From contig CAZYWP010000003.1 in NCBI GenBank assembly GCA_964651495.1, forward strand, positions 12,794-76,793: 64,000 bases of DNA, written 5' to 3'. Positions 47,161 to 54,197 of this stretch are shown here, piece after piece (position 1 is the first letter of the stretch; each line of letters opens with the position of its first letter). The DNA comes from CAZNVB01 sp964651495. Lineage in GTDB: Bacteria > Acidobacteriota > Aminicenantia > Aminicenantales > UBA8522. Under the pieces are notes generated by a model that was not told the DNA's origin, made no database searches, and saw only the letters and a list, made by a program, of their open reading frames with translations. A program made the position numbers and the translations under genes.

Positions 47161-48375
47161 TTATGGCCGCCCGGCCGACGGGGTGCGCTTTTCCTTGAAC
47201 AGCAGGGAGAAGGCGACGGCGCACAGCAACGTTAAAACCGTCGGCACCAGAAATACACTCCGCCAATTTGTCTTTTCCGCCTCGGTGAAGGTCTTCTGCA
47301 CCCAACCGGCGAAGTTAGACCCGACGAAGTTACCGATTCCCAGGATGACAAAGGCGATCAGCGCCTGGGCCGACGCCCGGATGTCGGCGGGCGCGACGCC
47401 ATCGACGTAGATGAAGGCCGCCGTGAAAAAGAAGACATAACAGAACCCGTGGAGCGAGAGCGAGGCGATCACCAGCCAGGCTGGCGTGCCGATGACGAAG
47501 ATAATGTACCGCAGCGGCCAGGCCAGGACGCCCAGAGTCATCGTCTTCTTGATGCCGTATTTGGGCAGGACGGCCGGCAAGAGCAGGGCCATGACCAGGA
47601 TCTCGGCGAACTGGGCGATGGTCATGACCAGCGAAATCCAGGTATTGCTCACCCCGATCGCCGGTGAGGTCAGGAACGGCGCCGTCAGAATATAATAGAA
47701 GTAGAGCTCCGTGGCGACGACGAAGGCGATGAGCGTGAAGACCAGAAAGTCCCTCTCCTTGAGCATCTTGAAGGCCTCGAGAAATGCCCAGGGCTTGGCC
47801 CCCTCCCTCTTCGGCGGCGTATGAGGCAGGCCGAAGGACAAGACCCCCATAAAGATGGAGAATATGCCGGCCAGGAAGAGCATATCGCCCTGGACGACCA
47901 GGCCCGGGGCGGACTTAGCCAGAAGCCTCCATCCGGCCAGGGCCCAGCCGGCGGCGATCCAGCCGACGGTCCCCCAGACGCGGATCCGGCCGAAGTCCTT
48001 TTCTGAATCCTGAAGGTTGATGAAGGCGATGGAGTTGGTCAAAGCCAGGGTCGGCGCATAGAGAATGCAGTAGACGAGCATGACCCAGACCATGGCGCTG
48101 TAGCTTGTCACCGCCGCTCCCAGGAGCAGGATCACGCCGCCGCAGAGCTGCATCGAGGCGATCACCTTCTGCGTCGGGAAATACCGGTCAGCGAGCTGGC
48201 CGCCGACGAGCGGGGCGATGATCGTGGCAATCGGCAGCAGGCCGTAGATGAACCCGACCTGGGTCCCCGAGAAATGCAGCGTGTTCTGGAGATAGGCTGA
48301 GAGCACGGAATACCAGGATCCCCAGATCGCATATTCCAGGAACATCATGACGCTGAGGCGGAATCGAACGCTCAT
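47161..48375 (-). CDS. MFS transporter of the NupG/sugar symporter group
   Basis: This 404-residue major-facilitator permease has twelve predicted membrane helices. It begins MSVRFRLSVMMFLEYAIWGSWYSVLSAYLQ, which matches NupG-like nucleoside/H+ symporters. The first loop has a typical RY/F (GGQLADRYFPTQK) and the middle loop is Pro- and Lys-rich (LPHTPPKREGAKP). It lies upstream of the TIM-barrel/DUF1080 gene on the same strand (83 bases), so it probably takes up the sugar or nucleoside which that enzyme processes. Confidence 0.9.
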   Translation of the reverse strand: MSVRFRLSVMMFLEYAIWGSWYSVLSAYLQNTLHFSGTQVGFIYGLLPIATIIAPLVGGQLADRYFPTQKVIASMQLCGGVILLLGAAVTSYSAMVWVMLVYCILYAPTLALTNSIAFINLQDSEKDFGRIRVWGTVGWIAAGWALAGWRLLAKSAPGLVVQGDMLFLAGIFSIFMGVLSFGLPHTPPKREGAKPWAFLEAFKMLKERDFLVFTLIAFVVATELYFYYILTAPFLTSPAIGVSNTWISLVMTIAQFAEILVMALLLPAVLPKYGIKKTMTLGVLAWPLRYIIFVIGTPAWLVIASLSLHGFCYVFFFTAAFIYVDGVAPADIRASAQALIAFVILGIGNFVGSNFAGWVQKTFTEAEKTNWRSVFLVPTVLTLLCAVAFSLLFKEKRTPSAGRP

Positions 48376-48415
48376 CGCTGCGGCTCCTTCCCGATCGGAA
48401 TAGTATAATTCTGAA

Positions 48416-48808
48416 TCAGGCCCGGTAAATGTGGTCGACGATCTCGAGGATGGTGTCGACGGAAGTCTCCACGAACTCCAGCCCGATCTGGTGGACCTTG
48501 TCCTCCTTGAGCCGGGCCGTCCAGATCACCCGGGCCGCCGCATGGACCTGCTTGCGCTTCTTGGGCGAAAAGATCTTGATGTCGAGCACCGTGCCGAGGG
48601 GAAAGGAGAAATCGCATTCGACCTTCAGGCCGCTGGGCGAGGCATCCTTGGTCCAGGCTCGGTAGACTCCTTCTCCCACATTGAGTTCCGGGGCCTTGCG
48701 GGATTGGAGGATGATCTCATTGGCGTCTGCATGGCGGGGCTCGCGGCGCCGTTCATCTTCCTCCGGGATGCGTTTTTTCTTTTTCTTTTTCTTTCTTCTC
48801 CAGAACAT
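48416..48808 (-). CDS. PilZ-domain protein with poly-lysine N-terminus
   Basis: This 130-residue protein is a PilZ domain preceded by a basic stretch (MFWRRKKKKKKKRIPEEDE). The c-di-GMP motif RxxxR is in DERRREPRH and the DxSxxG motif in TKDASPSGLKVECD. The barrel strands follow (GTVLDIKIFSP, VHAAARVIWTARL, HQIGLEFVE). I chose the ATG at 48806-48808, four bases after GAGGT; an in-frame ATG nine codons upstream lacks a site. The basic N-terminus may bind nucleic acid or membranes. It is the second stand-alone PilZ protein in the window. Confidence 0.87.
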   Translation of the reverse strand: MFWRRKKKKKKKRIPEEDERRREPRHADANEIILQSRKAPELNVGEGVYRAWTKDASPSGLKVECDFSFPLGTVLDIKIFSPKKRKQVHAAARVIWTARLKEDKVHQIGLEFVETSVDTILEIVDHIYRA

Positions 48809-48824
48809 GATGACCTCTGAATAG

Positions 48825-48852
48825 AATATATTCATATTTTCCAGTTTTTCAA
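48825..48852 (-). promoter_or_regulatory. Predicted promoter of the second PilZ gene
   Basis: On the minus strand TTGAAA (48852-48847) and TATATT (48830-48825) are 16 bases apart, with the ATG at 48808 after GAGGT. The transcript leader would be about 10 bases long. Confidence 0.5.
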
Positions 48853-48948
48853 GACCGTTTATTTAATTTGCAGTCCTGATTGGCGCAGAATTTCGGACGA
48901 CCCGGAATTGCCGACAGAATTGCCCTGTCACGGGCGAAGCGAGTTTCC

Positions 48949-48976
48949 TTGACTTTCTCCAACCGGGAAATATAAG
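48949..48976 (+). promoter_or_regulatory. Predicted promoter of the transporter-peptidase operon
   Basis: TTGACT (48949-48954) and TATAAG (48971-48976) are 16 bases apart. The first gene's ATG lies at 48991 after a short GGAAG site, so the leader is about 8-14 bases. This is the only clear promoter for the six-gene run to 56570. Confidence 0.55.
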
Positions 48977-48990
48977 ATGGCCGGAAGTTA

Positions 48991-50310
48991 ATGTCCATGT
49001 CGCTGCAGATCGGAATCGTCCTGGCGGTAATCGTTCTGGCCTATGCGGTGGCCAAGGTTCTTCGGCTCACCGTCGAGATCAGCATGTTCCTGGCCGCCCT
49101 GGCCGGGGGGGTCGCCGGCGCATTTTTCGGCGCCCCTCCCGCCGGCCAGCTGGCCCGGCATCTGGTCGAGGGCTCGGCTACCTATCTCGACGTCATTCTT
49201 GTCTTCTGCACGGCCACCATTTTCATGGCCATCGTCAGCGAATCGGGCGGCGTAAACTATGTCGTCCGGGCGACCATCCGCGCTTTCCACAACAAGAGGC
49301 TCGCGGCGCTCCTGATCCTGATGATCATCATCCTCATTCCCGGCGCCCTCACCGGAGCCGGAAGCATCTCCCTGCTCGTGGTCGGGGCCCCCGTCGCCAT
49401 GGCGCTGCGCCTTCTGGGCATATCCCCGAGACGCGTCGCCGCTATCCTTTTCATCATCGCCGGACTCAGCGCCGCCGCTCCTCCCGTCAACATCTGGGCC
49501 ATGATCCTCTGTGCCGGGACGGCCATCCCGTACGTCGGTTTTGAGCTCCCCCTCGCCATTCCCGTTCTCTTGCTCGGCACGTTCACTATTCTAGTCCTTG
49601 GGTGGAGGAAAGAGCGGGCGGTCGACCTCCAAACCGCTCTCCAGGAGATGCCGGAAGTGCCGGCCAAGATGAGCTGGTGGCGAGTGCTGATTCCTTTTCT
49701 TGTTTTCTTCGGCTCCATCATTGCTTACAGGATCTGGCCTTTTCAGACGCCCATCCTCGGCCTCCCGCTGCAATTCAGCATTTCGGCCCTGGCCGCTCTT
49801 CTGGTCAGCCCGAAACGGGTTCGGGTCATGACCCTGTCGCGCGATACCGTCAGGCGTCTTCTGCCGCTGCTATCGACGATCGTCATCGTCGGGATGCTCC
49901 AGCAGGTCATGACCGCCACCGGGGTGCGCGGCCTGCTGTCCTACGCCGTGATCAGCATCCCCCTCCTTTTTCTGATGATCTCCCTGGCCGTAGTTATTCC
50001 CGTCTCGGAGGGGATCCTGACCTATGGCGCAGCGGCCGTCCTGGGCATCCCCCTGATCTGGTATCTGGATTCCATCGGGTTTCACGCCACGGTGGCGATC
50101 GCCGGGCTGACGCTGCTCTGGCCGCTGGGCGACGGCCTTCCGCCGACGGCGCTGATCGGGCGCCTCAGCGTGATGGTTTCCGATTATAAGGGTTCATACT
50201 GGTCCTTTTTGCGCACCACCTGGCTGCCCTGGGTGGTGATCACGATCACCGGCATCCTGATGGTGGTATTCAGCGCCAAGCTGGAATTTTTAGTCCGCTG
50301 GAGCATGTGA
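48991..50310 (+). CDS. Ion-transporter-superfamily permease (GntP/TRAP-large-subunit-like)
   Basis: This 439-residue integral membrane protein has about eleven hydrophobic helices. Two internally related halves can be seen, each with a conserved loop (ALTGAGSISLLVVGAPVA and PVSEGILTYGAAAVLGIP), as in TRAP large subunits and GntP-type carriers. The Ala/Pro-rich loop LSAAAPPVNIWAMILCAGTA supports that group. The substrate is likely a small carboxylate or acylated amino acid, judged only from the downstream deacylase and dipeptidase genes. It starts a rightward six-gene operon; an ATG two codons later is an alternative start. Confidence 0.8.
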   Translation: MSMSLQIGIVLAVIVLAYAVAKVLRLTVEISMFLAALAGGVAGAFFGAPPAGQLARHLVEGSATYLDVILVFCTATIFMAIVSESGGVNYVVRATIRAFHNKRLAALLILMIIILIPGALTGAGSISLLVVGAPVAMALRLLGISPRRVAAILFIIAGLSAAAPPVNIWAMILCAGTAIPYVGFELPLAIPVLLLGTFTILVLGWRKERAVDLQTALQEMPEVPAKMSWWRVLIPFLVFFGSIIAYRIWPFQTPILGLPLQFSISALAALLVSPKRVRVMTLSRDTVRRLLPLLSTIVIVGMLQQVMTATGVRGLLSYAVISIPLLFLMISLAVVIPVSEGILTYGAAAVLGIPLIWYLDSIGFHATVAIAGLTLLWPLGDGLPPTALIGRLSVMVSDYKGSYWSFLRTTWLPWVVITITGILMVVFSAKLEFLVRWSM

Positions 50311-50320
50311 AGGAGGTCCT

Positions 50321-50476
50321 ATGCCCCTGATCATGATCTTCTACTACCTGATCAGCGCCTATCTCGTCGTCCTGCTGGGCTGGAATTTTATCCGGGAGAA
50401 GAAAAAAATCGAGGACCTGGCTCAGTATCTGATTGTCCTGCTTCCCCTCATTTTGAGGATTCTGCGGGTGAAATAG
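50321..50476 (+). CDS. 51-residue single-pass membrane protein
   Basis: This small gene reads MPLIMIFYYLISAYLVVLL... and ends ...LILRILRVK before TAG at 50474-50476. One strong N-terminal hydrophobic helix (about residues 2-21) is followed by a charged segment (REKKKIED) and a second hydrophobic stretch (LAQYLIVLLPLILRIL). A perfect AAGGAGGT lies seven to eight bases before the ATG, and the gene sits 10 bases after the transporter gene and 24 bases before the next, so it is almost surely translated. It may be an accessory subunit of the transporter, by position only. Confidence 0.75.
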   Translation: MPLIMIFYYLISAYLVVLLGWNFIREKKKIEDLAQYLIVLLPLILRILRVK

Positions 50477-50500
50477 GCGGCCCGTGAAGGAATGGATGAT

Positions 50501-51664
50501 ATGACTCGGCCATGGCTGTTTAAGATTATCCTGCTCGTCGTTTTCTCGATCCTGCTCGTCCAGGGCGGGGTTGACCTTTACCGACACCGCCATTTCGACG
50601 TGGCGGTTGTGGCCGGACCGGGAGTGACCAGAGTCGCGCGCCTGAGCGACTATGCCGGGGAAGTCAAGGGCACCATGGCCGACACCCTGGTCTTTGTCCT
50701 GGAGGGAAAGGAACCCGGCGGCAAAGCCCTGCTCATGGCCAACACCCACGCCAACGAGCCTGAGGGATTGCTGGCCGCGCTGATCATCGTCGAAAACGCG
50801 CTGGTGGAGAAGGGAACGATCTTCGTCATTCCGCAGATCAACCACAGCGCCAGCCGGAACACCAAGCCCGGCGACGGCTATCCGCTCTATTTCGAGATCC
50901 CGACAGCCTGGGGAAAGAAAAAATTCCGGCTGGGCAACCGCGAGGCCTCCCCCCTCGACCAGTGGCCGGACCCCGATGTCTACATCCACTATCCCGACCG
51001 GCAGCTTCTGTCCTACATCGATGTCCGCAATATCAACCGGACCTGGCCGGGCCGGCCGAACGGACCGCTGATGGAAAAAACGACTTACGCGGCCATGGAA
51101 ATCCTGCGCCGGGAAAAAGTCGACATTGCCATCGACGTCCACGGCGCGGAAACGATGTTTCCCGTCACCAACTGCATCGTCGCCCCGCAAAAATCCAACA
51201 AGATCGCCACCTTGGCTTCCTTGACGGTCAAGGCCAGGGAAGGCTTCGACAACCACGTCGAGCCTTCGCCCAAAGGATTCCGCGGGCTCAGCCACCGGGA
51301 GATCGGCGATTACTCGGACACGCTCCCCTTCCTTCTCGAAGCACCCATCCCCTTCCTCGACCAGCCCACGGGTCCGAAAACGGAGAAACTCCTGCTCGAC
51401 GGCAAGGACCCCTTCCTTCTCAGTCTGTCCAGAAAGAAGAAGCTCTTCGTTCCCTATGACGAGTCGGGCTGGCCTCTGGAAAAGAGAGTCGGCCAGCACT
51501 GTTCAGTCACCCTGGAAATCATCCGTCAGTTCGGGCGGAGGACACCGGACAGGGTCATTGTCGTCCAGGGAATCCCGCGCTATGCCGAAGTGGTGGAGAA
51601 GGGAGTGGGGTATTATTTCCACGACCCGGAAAAAGCGGCCAAAGACAGAGTCTTTCTCGACTGA
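50501..51664 (+). CDS. Membrane-anchored succinylglutamate desuccinylase/aspartoacylase-family hydrolase
   Basis: This 387-residue zinc hydrolase starts MTRPWLFKIILLVVFSILLV, an N-terminal membrane anchor. The AstE/AspA zinc motif HxxE is in ANTHANEPEG, and a later zinc His is in IDVHGAETMF. A Tyr/Arg-rich segment (NINRTWPGRPNG) fits the substrate pocket. The family deacylates N-acyl-amino acids such as N-succinyl-glutamate or N-acetyl-aspartate. The anchor puts the domain on the outer face. I prefer the ATG at 50501; an ATG at 50492 lies directly against the AAGGA site. It is the third gene of the transporter operon. Confidence 0.87.
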   Translation: MTRPWLFKIILLVVFSILLVQGGVDLYRHRHFDVAVVAGPGVTRVARLSDYAGEVKGTMADTLVFVLEGKEPGGKALLMANTHANEPEGLLAALIIVENALVEKGTIFVIPQINHSASRNTKPGDGYPLYFEIPTAWGKKKFRLGNREASPLDQWPDPDVYIHYPDRQLLSYIDVRNINRTWPGRPNGPLMEKTTYAAMEILRREKVDIAIDVHGAETMFPVTNCIVAPQKSNKIATLASLTVKAREGFDNHVEPSPKGFRGLSHREIGDYSDTLPFLLEAPIPFLDQPTGPKTEKLLLDGKDPFLLSLSRKKKLFVPYDESGWPLEKRVGQHCSVTLEIIRQFGRRTPDRVIVVQGIPRYAEVVEKGVGYYFHDPEKAAKDRVFLD

Positions 51665-51694
51665 ACTGAGACACGATATCTCGAGGAGGTTCGG

Positions 51695-53410
51695 ATGAAA
51701 GTCAAAAAACTGCCCGTCGTCACTGCTGCGGCGCTCTTTCTGTTATTGCTCGTCCTGGCGGCAGCGTCCCGGACGGACCCGGGCCGGCCTGCCGTCCCGG
51801 CCATGGACGACTATTCCGACGCCGGCTGCACAGTCATCATGGTGGCCAGGGCCGCCTCGGCCGACGGCTCGACCATCGCTACCCACACCTGCGACTGCGG
51901 CTCCTGCGACTGGACCTGGCGGCACGTGCCAGCCGCCGACCACAAACCCGGAGAAACGCGAAAAATCTATCACATCAACCAATATAAGACCTGGCCGCCG
52001 GAGCAGGGCTTGAAGTGGGACCTCTACAAGAACGACTTCAGCGGGATCGAAATTCCGGAAGTCTCCCACACCAATGCTTATCACCACGGCATGTTCGGCT
52101 ACATGAACGAACGGCAGCTGGCCATCGGGGAGTCGACCATCAGCTGCCTGAGAAAATTGCGCAACGACACTCCGACTCCCGCGTTCGACATCACCATGCT
52201 CACCTTGATGGCCATGGAACGATGCCAGACGGCGCGCGAGGCGATCAAGCTGATGGGCTCGCTGGCCGAAAAATACGGCTATGGATACAACGACCACGGC
52301 GAGATGCTGGCCGTCCATGACCCGAACGAGCTGTGGGTCTTCGAGATCATTCCCGTCGGCCCGCTGTGGACGCCGAAGAGCGGCAAGCCGGGCGCTGTCT
52401 GGTGCGCCCAGCGCGTCCCCGACGACCACGTCTGCGTCTGCCCCAACGAGAGTCGCATCGGCGAGATCGACCCCAAGAACGCGGATTATTACCTGGCCTC
52501 GGCACATGTGGTCTCCTTCGCTATCGAACAGGGGCTCTATGACCCCAAGGCCGGCAAGCCCTTCAGCTGGAAAAGGGCCTACTCCCCCGCCGAGGGGAGC
52601 GCCGTCAGCACGGAGGGACGGAGGGCCAGGCTGTGGCGGTTCTTCGACCTGGTCGCGCCCTCGCTCAAACTCAGCCCGGAAACTCCCAACATGGACTTCC
52701 CCTTCTCGGTCAAGCCCGACAACAAGATCTCGGCCCAGGACGTCATGAACATGACCCGGGACCGCGCTCAGGGGACCCGGTTTGACCGGGTCAAAGGGCT
52801 GCGCGGCGGGCCGTTCGGCAACCCGAACTATCTCGGCACGACGCGGACAATCTGCAGCCCGACCGCCGAGTACACGACGATCACGCAGTGCCGGGGCTGG
52901 CTGCCCGCCCCGATCGGCGGTCTCGTCTGGCTGAGCTTCGGAGTCCAGGACACCTCGTGCTATATGCCTTTCTATGCCGGGATCACTGACTTTCCCGCCT
53001 CATTCAAGGTCGGCGACCACTGGGTCCTGAACCGGGATTCCGCCCGCTGGGCCTTCGACTATGTCGATTTCCATGTCCAAGTAGCTTACGCCGCAGCCCT
53101 CGGTGAGGTTAAAAAAGCCCAGGCCGAGCATGAGGCCAAGACGGTGGCGCGGATTGCCGAGATCGACAAGGAAGCCGGGGAGCGTTACGGCCGGTCGCCT
53201 CTCGAGGGGATCGTCTACCTGGACGGATTTTGCCTGAGCAACGCCGATGCCGTCGTCAAGGCCTGGTGGAAACTGGGCGATGACCTGCTGGTTAGGTATA
53301 ATAAGCTGGGTTATTATGACCCGGAAAAAAGAACCCGTGACCGCTCCAAGCCCGAATATCCCGAGTGGTGGAGGAAGGCCATCAAAATATTCGACGCCAT
53401 CATGGAATGA
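51695..53410 (+). CDS. C69-family dipeptidase, exported
   Basis: This 571-residue Ntn-hydrolase belongs to peptidase family C69 (Lactobacillus PepDA type). A signal peptide (VVTAAALFLLLLVLAAAS) precedes a short propeptide, and the nucleophile would be Cys45 (DAGCTVIMVARAASADGST) exposed after cleavage. Conserved features include TCDCGSCDWTWRH, YGYNDHGEMLAVHD and PTAEYTTITQCRGWLP. The enzyme hydrolyses dipeptides in the periplasm. GAGGAGG lies upstream of the ATG, 30 bases after the deacylase gene. A later His/Trp-rich C-terminal segment (LDGFCLSNADAVVKAWWKLG) has no assigned function. Confidence 0.9.
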   Translation: MKVKKLPVVTAAALFLLLLVLAAASRTDPGRPAVPAMDDYSDAGCTVIMVARAASADGSTIATHTCDCGSCDWTWRHVPAADHKPGETRKIYHINQYKTWPPEQGLKWDLYKNDFSGIEIPEVSHTNAYHHGMFGYMNERQLAIGESTISCLRKLRNDTPTPAFDITMLTLMAMERCQTAREAIKLMGSLAEKYGYGYNDHGEMLAVHDPNELWVFEIIPVGPLWTPKSGKPGAVWCAQRVPDDHVCVCPNESRIGEIDPKNADYYLASAHVVSFAIEQGLYDPKAGKPFSWKRAYSPAEGSAVSTEGRRARLWRFFDLVAPSLKLSPETPNMDFPFSVKPDNKISAQDVMNMTRDRAQGTRFDRVKGLRGGPFGNPNYLGTTRTICSPTAEYTTITQCRGWLPAPIGGLVWLSFGVQDTSCYMPFYAGITDFPASFKVGDHWVLNRDSARWAFDYVDFHVQVAYAAALGEVKKAQAEHEAKTVARIAEIDKEAGERYGRSPLEGIVYLDGFCLSNADAVVKAWWKLGDDLLVRYNKLGYYDPEKRTRDRSKPEYPEWWRKAIKIFDAIME

Positions 53411-53470
53411 GGGAATTGAAGATGAAATGATAAAGATGTATTAATAAATTAGAAAGGAGACGATAGTCCG

Positions 53471-54127
53471 ATGAATTACTTAAAAGCCGCATTTGCCCTA
53501 ACGATGATTTTTCTGATGAGTGCCTTTTCGCCGGGTTTTGCCCAGACCGCAATTCCCAAAGCCAAGCTCCCGGTCCTCTCCACCTCGGCCGGCCAGAGCA
53601 ACGACGTCAACACGATGAACGTCGTCCTCGAGGAGGCGGGGATCGGCTACGACTACTGCGACGTCCCCGATGTCGACCTGATCAAAGCCGGGGTCGGCCT
53701 GGGCGACAAAGAGTCGGACAGCGGTTTTCATGTGGAGGTCTATACCGACCTGGCCAAGTTTCCCAAAGGGACCGCTTACAAGACGGTCATTTTCGCCATC
53801 GGCGCAAGCCTTAAGGGCATGGGCGCCTCGGGCCTGACTATCGACAGCGAAGAATCCCGCCTGCGGAAGGTCCTCGACTACTGCAAGCAGAACAAAATTT
53901 TCATCATCGCCGTCCATGTCGGCGGGACCGCCCTGCGGGGAGCGCCGGGGAGTGATAACGAGAAGATGATCGACGCCGTCGCTCCGGCCGCCGATTACAT
54001 CATCGCCGCCAAAGACAGCAACAAGGATGGCCGCTTCAGCAAGATCGCTCAGAGCAAAAAGGTTCCCCTGACCGAGGTCAAGGAGGCGCTCGAGATCGTC
54101 GATATCATCAAGCAGGTCTTTCAATAA
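53471..54127 (+). CDS. DUF6305-like exported protein
   Basis: This 218-residue exported protein has a signal peptide (LKAAFALTMIFLMSAFSPGFA). The mature part has a Rossmann-like alternation (LPVLSTSAGQSNDVNTMNVV, AGIGYDYCDV, YKTVIFAIGASLKGMG, KIFIIAVHVGG, ADYIIAAKDSNKDGRFS). From memory it matches the DUF6305 family, which is often found beside similar transporter and peptidase genes. It may bind the ligand of the transporter, but that is inferred from the operon. AAAGGAG precedes the ATG. Confidence 0.78.
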   Translation: MNYLKAAFALTMIFLMSAFSPGFAQTAIPKAKLPVLSTSAGQSNDVNTMNVVLEEAGIGYDYCDVPDVDLIKAGVGLGDKESDSGFHVEVYTDLAKFPKGTAYKTVIFAIGASLKGMGASGLTIDSEESRLRKVLDYCKQNKIFIIAVHVGGTALRGAPGSDNEKMIDAVAPAADYIIAAKDSNKDGRFSKIAQSKKVPLTEVKEALEIVDIIKQVFQ

Positions 54128-54197
54128 TAGAGTCAGGGGGGCGTTCAGGTTCTGTGCCTGCAGCAATTCCTGGCCTGAGCAGGAGAAGGAGAGACCC

